NCBI RefSeq assembly: GCF_004011695.2
Contig: NC_082425.1
Coordinates: forward strand, 558,001-622,000
Reading direction: 5' to 3'
DNA length: 64,000 nt
DNA from: Ascochyta rabiei
Lineage: Eukaryota; Ascomycota; Dothideomycetes; Pleosporales; Didymellaceae
This document shows positions 23,191-33,582 of the stretch, piece by piece. Under the pieces are notes generated by a model that had not been told where the DNA came from, searched no databases, and worked only from the letters and a program-made list of their open reading frames with translations. The translations under genes and the position numbers were made by a program. Within the stretch, counting starts at the first letter, position 1. Every line of letters begins with the position of its first letter.

Positions 23191-24554
23191 ATTCTTTGCG
23201 TGCTAAGCGCAATATAGGCTATGTTAGCATAAACTAGCCTAATATATTTGTTAAGCGCTGCCCTAACCTTAAAGTAAAGTTTAATTGTAAGTACAACTAC
23301 AAGAGAGCCCTCTGTAAGGATCTAGAGATTATACAAGGCTAGTTTAGGCTTATAGCAAATATTAAAGCTAAGTATAGCATCTAGAATAATAACATATATA
23401 ACTTTAATAAGACAGGCTTTATAATAGGCTAGATATCTGCAGGAGTAGTTGTTACAGGTTTAGAGCGTTAAGGACAGCTAAAGGCAGTGTAGCAGAGTAA
23501 TTAAGAGTAGATAACAGTTATATAGGGCATTAATGGCACAGGGTAGGCTATTCTACCCTTTATTATCTTTAAAGGCTGTAACTACCTCTCTACCTAGTAT
23601 AAAGAGGATAATCTGCCCTATAATTAGGTTATTAGAGTCTCTAAGAACAGATAGACTACTAACAAGCTTGGTCTAGACTGGTTAAAGCACTTTAATGCCT
23701 ATATAAAGACGCGCACCTAAGGAGTATACTAGCTGCTCCTTATTAATAGCTATAAGAGCTACAACTCCCTTAACTTCTAATAATACTGTAAGGAAGTAAA
23801 CATTATTACACTATATATACCTCTATACTTATTTTACCTCTTATAACTACTAGATATAGGTTGTTTTACCCCTCTAAAGAAGGTATATAGGTGCTAAGCT
23901 AAGAATCTTATATATAACTATATTACTTATATTACTAAAACTAAGTTCCTACTATGCTTTATAGACGCCTATAAGGAGACATTTACTTCTAGCAATATCT
24001 AAGGAGGCTTCTAAGGCACTAGAATAGTCCCCTTTAACCTAGAACAGGTTATAATAGGTCTTAATATCTGCCTACGTACTCTACTGCTACCTACTGTAGA
24101 AGATAAGCCCTAGCAGTCCTAAACCCTAAGCACTACCCTGCAATTAGGGTCGCAATTAACGCTGGTTTAAGAGAGGATTTAAAGGCATGCAAGCAGCTTA
24201 CTAACTTTAATAGTTAAGGCCTTTAAAAAGCTTACTAAAGGCGCAGCTATAGTAGCATATAAGCTAGTGTTAGCTTAAAGGGAGATTACTAGGCTTTAAG
24301 CAGCAAATAAGGCTGCTATGCGACATAGATTGTATAAAAGAAAGCAGTTATAGCAGGAGAGAGTCCTAACAGCTAAGGAAGGCCTTTAATTAACTACTCT
24401 AACTAAGTTTAGGGCATATAGTAATAGTAAGAAGGTAAGGAAGCAAGTATATGTTAAAGGAGGTAAGGTAACCTAAAGACGCTGTAAAAAGTGCTACAAC
24501 GTAGGGCATAACTCGCGCACGTGTAAAAAGCCTAAAGAAGGTGTTACTAAATAA
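23191..24554 (+). pseudogene. Degenerate Fot1-family transposase (C-terminal 1.36 kb), copy 2
   Basis: One frame holds for more than 1 kb on the plus strand, broken by many TAG/TAA codons where Gln or Trp is expected. NFNKTGFIIG at 23400-23429 corresponds to the family block N-[FM]-D-E-T-G-F, with Asp and Glu changed to Asn and Lys. LLLINSYKSYNS near 23736-23771 corresponds to LLxDGHxSH, again Asp to Asn (AAT at 23745). TLYIPLYLFYLL resembles the TLYMPPHSSHLLQPLD region. A zinc knuckle CKKCYNVGHNSRTC lies at 24483-24524 and a natural stop at 24552-24554. Asp-to-Asn changes at catalytic positions fit G-to-A mutation by RIP. The N-terminal part lies in the non-inverted piece 24686-25053 on the other strand. 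Confidence 0.88.
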
Positions 24555-24612
24555 TATTATATACTGTACTACTATAAACAATACTAATATAGGCTAATAC
24601 AAGCTATAATAG

Positions 24613-24683
24613 GGTAGAATGTTGGTGTAGTCTTAGCAGAGTGGCCGACTCGCCTGTGTAGCTGACTTACCTGTTGAATACGT
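24613..24683 (-). repeat. Terminal inverted repeat, copy 2 internal (misplaced by inversion)
   Basis: 71 bp. Its outer end at 24683 abuts TA and then interior transposon sequence (GCTATATTAG) instead of host DNA. Confidence 0.9.
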
Positions 24684-24982
24684 TAGCTATATTAGCTATA
24701 GCAGCTAGCTAAGGGGCAAATCCTTATGCATCTAGCTTAAGAATATACTTAGTAATTATATCCTCCTTAGTCTAATCTATATTCTGTTAACTTAGCGTAT
24801 AATTAGCTTATGTAGGTTGTCCTGTATATTAATTGTGTAGTGTGCTGTAAGGTGCGTTGTATATGGCTGCAGCGCGTTATATAGTAAGGTTTGCGTCTTA
24901 TTTAAGTGCCTAGAGCGCAAGCTGTATTGCAGCCTCTTTTAAGGGCGTAGGTTTATATTGTTGTTAAGTTATCGCGTTATAA

Positions 24983-25053
24983 GGTAGAATGTTGGTGTGG
25001 TCTTGGCAGAGTGGCCAACTCGCCTGTGTGGCTGACTCACCTGTTAAATACGT
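24983..25053 (-). repeat. Terminal inverted repeat, copy 2 right
   Basis: 71 bp, outer end at 25053 followed by TA and host sequence. It keeps the less mutated forms GTGTGGTCTTGGC and GTGTGGCTGACTC, like the left-most copy. Confidence 0.92.
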
Positions 25054-25055
25054 TA

Positions 25056-26395
25056 AGAAATTCGATGGTATATCTTATTAGAAACGAGCGCCACCAGTTG
25101 TGTGATACGGTAAAAACCTTAATGGAACATGAGCGTTAGTCTGTGCAGCTGATCGGTCGGACATTGACAGCGGTTCTAACGCGTCTTGGACTGTTCCTTG
25201 CAGCACTTTGGTTTGTCTCCGAGTACTAGAATGACGAACTTGATATTGAGAATAATCCGTGTTGAAAACTGCATACTCACAGGAAAGGATCAGTTATGCA
25301 CACGGAGAGCTAGTGTTGGCCAATTGATTGGCCAGGCAACGCAGATCAAATACGGTTTGCGTGTAATCTCTGTTTCTGTTTTCGTCTTGACTTTGACAAA
25401 CCAACATATGTCTCTCAGCTGTTTCTTTCAGTTCGACGCAAGCGGTGAGCGATACAGGGCCTGAAAGACAGCAGTGCTGAAAGCGACAAGCACAGGCACT
25501 CTCATCGACCAACCAGCCAATGCAATTGTATACAATGTCGATGTCTACAGCAGACCACTCGGAAATAGAGTCGTATTGTTTACATACTGTCTTCTTTTAC
25601 TTTTCGATAAACAGAGAAAGCGCACTCAGCCCACAGAGATGGCATTTAGAGCCAACCCAGAATCTCTACCAGGCGACCGAGAGTAGATTGACGTCGTGTG
25701 AAAAAACTTGATATTGCACTTTCACAGATGCCTGGGGGGGAAAAGACAAGCGTGTAGAAACGTGCTTTTCGATCATGGAAACTCGACGGCCCAGTCTTGT
25801 ACCCAATAAGAGCGCTTGGTAGTAGTCTTCTTAGACAACTATGCACATAGTCCATGATGTTTTCCCTTAGATTCTGATATCTGTCGGATTCGGAGGGTGG
25901 GGAAGCTGCAGTGTCGGACTTGCAACATGTGAATATAAGGTCGTGCTCTCGTGATCGTATCCTTGGGCACGACGTGGTTTTTGGTAAGAACACAGACATC
26001 ATGTAGGAATGTGAGTGCTCTTTTGCACAGGATTGTTGGGCGTATAGCTTGTGGATGTGGACTAAAGTGAAGAGTGGGTGAGGCTTCCTATAGTAATCGG
26101 ATCAGTTTGTTACTTGGTTTACAGATTGCAGAATCTGACGCGTCTGAAGAGCGCCAGAGACAGCTCAAGATTTACTGAAATTGGTATGATGTGATGAATC
26201 GTTTTTGACTATGTGATGTTATGTTGCAGGTGTTAAAGTCTGCAACTTTCATCTGCTAACTTAATGAAGTCAGATGAATGGTATCTACCCAAAACTCCGT
26301 GCTATGTCGATATGCAATGCAAGCCCGCCTCTTCTCTTCTCTATAATGCAACCCACGTGTACCTTACTCTGGTTGCGTAACTGCCTTTTCTTCGT
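25056..26395. other. Intergenic, no supported gene
   Basis: Normal base composition returns at once after the transposon. Open frames of 60-118 codons show no domain. It ends at the 3' end of the cystathionine beta-synthase gene. Confidence 0.45.
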
Positions 26396-28037
26396 CTAGT
26401 GTCCGTTGGCGCCCTTTTGCGTCACCATCCATGTCAAAAGATCGACCTTGGTGACAACGGCAGCGGCCCGTGTCTCTCCGTCGACCTTCTCCGTGACAAT
26501 TGCCGCGCTGTTCCACTCGAAGAACTTGTTCAAGTCGCTGAGCTTTGTGTCCCTTGTGATCTCGACGAATTCCCTCCTGCTGCCGACCTTGGTGCCCTCA
26601 CCCTCTAGATGCAGCCTGCCTAGGTCCTTGACGACTTCGTTAAGCTTGCGGAAGTCAAACATGACATCCTCAACCTTCGACTTGGGACTAGCGCGTCCCG
26701 AGGCGATGTAAGAGAGCAAGTTGCCCAGAGTAACGAGACCAACAAGCCTCTGCTTGCCAGCACTGGAGTATGTGGAGACAGGGAGTTGATCGAAACCCTT
26801 CTCGCGCATGGTCTCAATGGCTTCGCTGCAAGGGGAGGTGGCAGGAACGGTGGTCACGGGCCTGAGGCGGAGCGAGGCAATGGTGGCGCCATGGAAGGCG
26901 TCGTTCTTGTTGCTCTTGCTCAGGGATAGACGGCGGGTGACGTTTGCAGCCTCGGGAGTATCGGGGGGTGTGTCGGGGAGGAGGTCGTTGGCTGCAAGCC
27001 AGTCGTCATCGACGAACTGTGGGACGTTAGGGTGGGGGCTGGAGTGATAAGAGGGGAGCACAAACCTTGCTGAGATAGCTCCTGATGCTATCGGGCAGAA
27101 TGACAACGACGACGTCGTCTTTCCCAAGGCCAAGCTCTTTGATGGCCTTGACAGCAGCGTCCATGGCACTGCCTGACGAACCACCACAGAGGATGCCCTC
27201 CTCAGAGATCAGCCTCCTTGCATACTGGAATGCTGTGCGGTCGTCGGTCTTGTACCACTTGTCGACAATCTGCTGCTCCAGAACTTCGGGAATGAAGTCG
27301 TACCCAATGCCCTCCACCTTGTACGCCTCGTTGACGCGCTCCTGGTTCAGCGTCTCGGGCAGAGCAAGGATGCTGCCCTGGGGATCCGCAGCAATGATCT
27401 TGACGTCTTTGTTGTGTTTCCTCAGACCACGCGCCAGTCCAGTGATTGTGCCACCAGTGCCGGCACCGGCGACGAGCGCCGTGACCTTGCCCTGGGTCTG
27501 CTCCCAGACCTCCTCAGCAGTGCCAAACTCGTGGGCGAGCGGGTTGTCGGGGTTCGAGTACTGGTCGAGGATGTGTGCGTTGGGCAGCTCCTTGACGAGC
27601 TTCCGCGCAACGCCAATGTGGCTCTCTGGGCTGTCCCACGCGGCGCTGGTGGGTGTGCGGATGATCTCAGCGCCCAGCGCCTTCAGGACTGCAACCTTCT
27701 CCGGGCTCATCTTCTCGGGCAGAGTGATGATGGTCTTATAGCCCTTGACAGCTGCGACAAGCGCGAGACCAATACCAGTGTTGCCGGATGTGGGCTCGAT
27801 CAGTGTATCGCCGGGCTTTATACGCCCGGACTTCTCGGCAGCCTCAATCATGCGCAGGGCGATGCGGTCTTTGACTGAACCGCCGGCGTTGAAGGCTTCG
27901 ACCTTGACATACACAGTCGCCTCGATCCCAAGAGACTGGGGAATCTTGTTCAGACGCACAAGCGGCGTGTTGCCGATCTGCTGCGTGATGTTGTCCATCA
28001 CGACGGGCGGGATCTTAGGGCGCGTGGTGGTGGACAT
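26396..28037 (-). CDS. CYS4: Cystathionine beta-synthase
   Basis: Two exons, 27066-28037 and 26396-27016 (49-bp intron), give 530 residues. The catalytic PLP fold-type II domain carries NAGGSVKDR with the PLP lysine at about residue 56, the phosphate-binding-type loop PTSGNTGIG near 82-90, [11 protein letters not shown], and [12 protein letters not shown]-terminal regulatory module of paired CBS domains (about 360-530) contains [14 protein letters not shown] and [10 protein letters not shown]. The intron lies precisely between the catalytic and regulatory parts. As in yeast Cys4, the N-terminal heme-binding extension of animal enzymes is absent. The enzyme condenses serine and homocysteine in transsulfuration, in the cytosol. 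The ATG at 28037 starts [16 protein letters not shown]; the longer in-frame extension upstream is not conserved-looking. Confidence 0.96.
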
Positions 28038-29137
28038 GTTGCAATCGGTGGCGTTTCTATGTTGTTGCTGTAGAGGAGCGTGCTGTGAGTCCAGAGTATG
28101 GTGCAGGAAAGACAGAGTGAAGAGTAAGGAAGGGTCAAGTATCTCGCCACACTCAAGGAAATACGATGTCGTGATCTTTTCACAGTTGTCGCAAAGAAAA
28201 TGCTCATCAGTTAGGTAAACCGCGACTAAGCGCCCCACCAAGCCCCGCCGCTGAGCCGCGGCTACCTTGTGACTTCAGCCCTACCAACCCTGTGGCCCTA
28301 ACCTCATCCGTCCGCGGCGCTCTGATCATATTATTCGTCTTTGTCCCAAGTTCATCTCTGGACATCTAGGTTCGTCGGAAAAAAAAATGAGGGAGTACAG
28401 TCCTTATGAGAAGATTTTGATTCCAACTTGCTCATCTTCGTCGAAGACTCTAAAACGGCAACGACACCACGCCATGTGTTTGGGTGAAAAGCCATCTTAA
28501 ATCCTAGTGGGTGCTCTGTAGTGCACCCAAGCTGAATCTGTGTGCATTTCCAGAAAGAGATGGACAGGCCCTATGAATGCCAGGTTGTTCGGTACTGGCA
28601 CACGAGAATCTGCAAGGCAGAACTCATGTTTTGCATGTCAGTAAACGATGCAAGGTCATCAACAGATCTACACAGCCTTCAAAGACCACGGAAAGAAGTG
28701 CACGAAATCCAATATTTAAATGATTGTATTGAATGTGTTTTTGTCTAAAGTAAGATTGCGACATATGTGGAACGCGGGTCTAAATGCAGAGCTTCGATGC
28801 AGGACTTTGCAGTGACTACATGGTGCTGGGGTAAGCAGAACGAGATGAAACATCGGAAAAGAAAGAAAGAGGTTGAAAGGTTCAAAAGAAATTTGCGTGT
28901 CTGAGAGCCGGCCAGGACCATACACCATGTATTTCCAGCAACGGGGACGTGCGAGCGAAGTAAAAGCAAACGACATGGACAAAAAAAAAGAGATCCATGC
29001 AAGATGTGGGAGAATAGAAAATGAAACAAGCCGCTGAAACGAGAAGCAGAGTAACGAAAAAGAACAAGAACCCCCAAAATTGGGACATCAGAATTGACCA
29101 ACGAGTCGAGACCACCCAAGACAGTGGTTTGGCCGAA
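28038..29137. other. Intergenic, no supported gene
   Basis: Upstream region of the cystathionine beta-synthase gene and downstream of the Argonaute-like remnant. I looked on the minus strand for a PIWI domain that could complete that remnant and saw none. Short A-runs near 28379-28387 and 28980-28990 are unremarkable. Confidence 0.45.
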
Positions 29138-30522
29138 CTAGTCAAGCGAATGAGAGGGTATTCGACGATGAGAGCATGTAAGAGTGGCAGGTGACCCAAC
29201 AACTCTACAAGTAGAACATGGTACCATCAAGCTCAGGCTTCCAAGGAACCGCGCGAGACGTACTTTGACTGTTCTCATCTTCGTAACGTTGAGCTCGAAG
29301 GTATCATCTCTGGACAATATTGCGATATCCTTGATGCGGAATCGACGAGCCAGCTGCTTTTCACCTTCTTTCAGGATTTTTGCTTTCACTAAGCCTTTCT
29401 TTGTTTTTCCGTTCGGTCTGTAGTTGCATCGGACATAAAGACCACGTAGAGTGCGTGCGATGGCCTCAACCTTTTGTGCAACAAGTTCTTGACCAGGTTC
29501 CGCATCGCCAAGGAGATCGGGCAGTATACTGTGAACTGGTTTTGCTGGCGCACAAGGTACCAAGTCGAAATCGAGATGGAGTTTTCTGTCCCGGATATCG
29601 ATGGATGGCTGAACGCGTGTGTGAAGGGTGAACTTTGCAATAGTGTCCTTCTCTCGAGGGTTCGAACACTCAGGGAGCCTTGCATCTACCGCACGTCGTG
29701 GCTCGCTAGTAGCTCCTGAAGAGCGTATGGGGAATGACGAATGAGAGCAAGGACCGCTCGATCTGCAGAAGTCTTGACATAACGACCCCCTTGAACTATG
29801 CATCGAGCAGCTTGGAGAGAAGAGCATCTGTCCCCGTTGTCGATCTTCAGACTCAAGCCAGTTACAGCTACTGGAGCTTTGCGAAACTTGTCGTGGACAA
29901 TTCTTGAATGCGCCTGGTCGGACACCTGGACGAGGATTCGACAGATGTTAGCTTTGGATTTGGATCTTATCTCAGTAAGGATAGTGCCCTTCAGTGGTAG
30001 CAGTTCCTCCGCTTCGAGCCATTTAGCAACGATTTGACGCTTCAACTTGTTGCTCTCGACTATGATCCAGGTACTGTTGTTGCTCGAAACCTCGACAGAG
30101 ACGTCAGTTTGGTAAAGGCCGGGTGCATCGCCGAGTGCATAGGTGAGATGGCCAAGAGCTGTCTTCGAATGAGGCTTTGGCGACTTCACTATCTTCTTGT
30201 CTTTCTGTGGCGATTACGGTGGCGTGACTGTGGGTGCAGGAGTGCTTGGTAAGGCCAGAATTGGTAGGTCAAGCGGTGCTGGTTTGCCCATTGGGGGACC
30301 GTTTCTGCTGTCTTTCAAGTTGCCGGCTTTTGAGGTTGGAACTGTAGGCGGACCGGTGATCTCTGTAGTTGAAAGAGATCCGGAAGACTTGGTTTTTTGC
30401 ACATGACCAGGATTGCACATGGCATCCCTCAGAGATGGAGGTCTGGATCTGTTCCAGCTCTTTGTAGGATGCGTCATCTTCGTGATTCTTGATCGTAAGT
30501 TGTCAGGATGAGACTGTATCAT
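29138..30522 (-). pseudogene. Argonaute-like N-terminal/PAZ-region remnant, broken, without PIWI
   Basis: Three minus-strand pieces read in order. Positions 30214-30522 give a Pro/Ser-rich start. An in-frame TAA (30214-30216) then separates this from 29686-30213 in the same frame. After a shift of frame near 29690-29740 the rest continues at 29138-29740. The middle piece has YQTDVSVEVSSNNSTWIIVE and a conserved-looking ARCIVQGGRYVKT segment. The last piece reads DRKLHLDFDLV, then ARTLRGLYVRCNYRP and RRFRIKDIA. These resemble the Argonaute N-terminal, linker-1 and early PAZ blocks (R-x-L-x-G-L-x-V, then R-x-K-I-x-x-I). No catalytic PIWI domain follows. No intron explains the stop or the frame change. 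Family assignment is tentative; that it is broken is better supported. Confidence 0.45.
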
Positions 30523-31382
30523 GCCGGTAAAAGTAGCTCTGAAATTGGCGCTCTTTAATCGCGGTGGGCCACCACCATCTTATGCGATCTTTCCATCCAT
30601 TTTTGCTTGCTACTTTGCTTACCAGCAGTCATTCATTCACGTCGCCTCCAGCTTGACAGTACTCATACTATCAGGATTTTACCTCTAAAGTCCTCATGCA
30701 CACAGGGAATGACCGTTCATTGCTTGTCAGCCATGGTCATCTCGAGACGTATCTTGGTGATATCTGCTCGCAGTCGTCATGCTTTGCGGGTCTTACCCGA
30801 GTGACATGGCGCAAGCAGCCTGAAGCAACTAGAAACATAGATTCCTTCACATTAGCAATCTGCACGCAATTGAAAAACCTTACTTGCTGTAGTGATGTGT
30901 ACAGTCCAACCGTTCAGTGCACATGTTTGCTTGGCGGCGTGTGCTCTGCAACAAGCCACGTATGCCACAATGCACTCGAAGCTCGAAGCAAGCACTTTAG
31001 GATTCTCTGGGAACTTACGCCTCTTATCAAGGACGGTGTGGGAGGGCGACAAAAGAACGGTGTGACATTGGGCTTTGTAGAGCGGTTAAAAAGAACATCA
31101 AGGCCAGAAGACAGCAGTTGCCACGAGAGTTCAAAATGCTCCTCGACTAATGTTAGCATACTCCTAGCGGCGCAGAGAAGCCGATGTACTTGCAGCATGG
31201 GGTTGGCTCATTAGTGTTTCTGACATAACGCGGTTGCGAAGTCTTGATTTGCGAACCAGATCATGTTAATAGCTAGAGAAGTCACCATAATTTCTCACCA
31301 CGTTGTAGCATGACCCAGAGAGTATCTCGGCTTTGGGAGTGTAACATGTTGAGTGGGAATTAGGGGTATAATTCTGTTGACG
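30523..31382. other. Intergenic, no supported gene
   Basis: Lies beyond the start of the Argonaute-like remnant and beyond the VPS36 stop. A 172-codon plus-strand frame at 30696-31214 has no recognisable feature and is probably chance. Confidence 0.4.
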
Positions 31383-33281
31383 CTAAACAAGGACAGAGAT
31401 AGACGAGTCTGGATTCTTGACGAGCCAGTTCTCCCAAAATCTAAAGCCGTCAAGACTCTGCTCACGACACAGGGCACCAGCCTCCTCAGCCACTTCAAGC
31501 TCTTCGATCGCAACTCCTACACTCCAACCAAACTTTTCGGCAGTCTCTTGCGCAGTAACGCCTCTACCGTACGTTTGCCAGTCCCAAGACATGTCTGAGC
31601 TTGGCATTTCGGTGTGCAAGCTCTTCAGCCATGCCAGTAAACTGGCAATAGTCTTTTCGTCTGTTCGATCGCGGCCTTGGACTACAAGCAGACCACTCTT
31701 GAACTGCCGCAGACGTATTGGGAGTTTCAAGGTATCCCACATCCTCGCTGCCTTCTCAAAGTCGGCCGGGCTGACTAGCTCCACTCCACCTCTTGCGCGG
31801 TTGAACATGGCCCAGAGGTCGACAAGCGTCATGATACCTCCGCCCCTTCGCAGAACCCCTCTTGTATCGTCGGTGAGCCATTCTGCAAGATTTCGAGACA
31901 GCTCAGATACATAGAGTGATTCGGAACCCGAGCCAAGCATGTCTTTCGTAGTGATAAGCCCAAGCGCAGATGCTGACTGAGACGCTAGGGCATTGTCTTC
32001 TGAGCTACCATTCGTTCCTAGGTTTGCTTGTGATGCAAATTGCTCGGCCAGAGCAATGATCTCCTTTGCAGAGGTCATCAGTGCCTCAAGATCTTCAAAA
32101 GCATTTCCAATCATGGCCTCGTTGTTCTGTCTCTGTTCGAGCCCACGACGCTCCAAACCGGCAATACCGACTACGCGAGGCCGCTCCATCTCCGCCGATG
32201 ATCTGCCAGACTTTGCTGAATAGCTGTCATCGAACGCGCCTGAATTTGATCGAGGTTTTGGTATAGGAGGTGCGCTCTGTAGCAACCACTTGCGCTGTAC
32301 CAGTGCATTCTTGAGACGCTCGAAGAAGATCTTTTCGCCACCACTTCGGAAGGATAGTTTGATGCACTCTATGTTGGTCGTCTGTATAGGTGTGGTTAGG
32401 GATGGGCCAGGTGACTCCGCCCTGCGAACTTCCGTTACATGGTCCAGATGCTTGTTTACGGCTGTTGTTAATGATGCGCCACATATCTCGCAATTCAGCA
32501 GTGACGGATGGTTCTGCAATGTACATCTTGGACACGAGACCATGCCACCAGAGGGTGTCGAGGACATGACACCATTCTTGCTATCCTTTGGCGGTGGGCC
32601 AGGTGCCGGTCTGTTGGAGATGGCCGCTATCGCTGCTTTCACCACATGCACAGTTGGAGGCTTGATACCGCAAGCTAAGCATGGTGGGATGGGTGTACGC
32701 GATGCGAGCGCAGGATCGAAGTTCGATGGTACTGGGTTCGAAAAGGAGCATATGGGACACACCCAAGATGCGGTTATGGAAGGGGCTGGTGCAGGGCTAT
32801 TGCGCCGCTCGGGACTTGGGGATGAGGGGCTCTGCGCAAGGACTGGCGCTGAGAGCCCACGCGACAGCTGATTGGCAGGCTTAGGGTAGAGGGTGATCTT
32901 GGGAGAGGACTTGAGGAAGCCAGCCTACACGCGGAGTCAGTCGTTGTTATCGCGTGCTCAATATGCACCCCCCAACGGACCCAACCTACATAGAACTCTG
33001 GCTTCTCAACATCTTTCAGGAATATGGCGACCGAGTTCTTGCGCGGTTCAGTATGGTCGACATAGCACGTTCGATGCGACGTCAAGTAGGCCTGGCCATT
33101 CTGGTACTGTGGTATCTTGAATTTGCTGCGCGTGAGGCGTCAGTCGTATCGAACAAGCAAGACACCCTGCAGGAACATACCCCTCATACAGTCCCACGGC
33201 ATCTTGCACAAATAGAAGCGTCTCCTCTGGCAAGAGCGACGGGCGCAGGGCGGTGGTTAGGTCGAGCTGGTGCAGGAACAT
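31383..33281 (-). CDS. VPS36: ESCRT-II subunit Vps36
   Basis: Three exons, 33181-33281, 32990-33125 and 31383-32924 (introns 55 and 65 bp), give 592 residues. An N-terminal GLUE/PH-like domain (starting MFLHQLDLTTALRPSLLPEE, continuing KIPQYQNGQAYLTSHR) should bind phosphoinositide. It is followed by two Npl4-type zinc fingers. The first has CPIC near 135-138 and CLAC near 161-164. The second has CPRC near 210-213 and CEIC near 224-227. The C-terminal EAP30 winged-helix region (about 350-590) includes SELSRNLAEWLTD and GRGVTAQETAEKFGWS. Retaining both zinc fingers is like yeast Vps36 and unlike animals. The role is sorting of ubiquitinated cargo into multivesicular endosomes. Only 301 bp separate its start from the divergent THP3-like gene. 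Confidence 0.95.
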
Positions 33282-33582
33282 TCAGGCCATTTGTGGAGTG
33301 GAAGGACGGCCATTGCAACCTGGAGGGGTGCATGTTGGCTCGCGTTCACCAAGGCCGTCTCGTCATTGGCAGAGCGCGCTAAAGCAACTGCGGCGTAGCG
33401 CATCTGCCAAGAGTGGATGGCTGATCCGCTTTGTCGCTTCACTTACCGCTCCACACCGCGACTCGGGTCCTTGACATCCCATCTGCCCTCGCACTCGCAC
33501 CGTCTTTCCCGACGCTCAACACTGTAAACTACTCACCCTATAGCCACACCACCCTCCCATATTCTCTCTGCCAAGCTCTCCT
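33282..33582. promoter_or_regulatory. Bidirectional promoter, VPS36 / THP3-like
   Basis: A 301-bp head-to-head spacer between two start codons that must serve both genes. It has a pyrimidine-rich stretch just before the plus-strand start. No named site was identified. Confidence 0.45.

Larger units (their letters stand above)
23191..25053. mobile_element. Fot1/pogo-type DNA transposon, copy 2 (internally inverted)
   Basis: Exactly 1,863 bp, flanked by TA (23189-23190 and 25054-25055). Positions 23191-24683 (1,493 bp) are inverted relative to copy 1, so its inner terminal repeat (24613-24683) points the wrong way. Positions 24686-25053 (368 bp) are colinear with 22821-23188 of copy 1. The internal junction at 24684-24685 is a TA, as is the matching site in copy 1 (22819-22820). 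It therefore cannot transpose as a normal unit. Confidence 0.9.

Noticed and set aside
22800..23200. Centromere or telomere-like AT-rich DNA
   Set aside because: The AT-richness is fully explained by two RIP-mutated transposon copies with defined ends; no telomere repeats are present.
29686..29827. Intron joining the two Argonaute-like frames
   Set aside because: I tested the available GT and AG sites between 29690 and 29750. None restores phase with a plausible intron length, so a frameshift is preferred.
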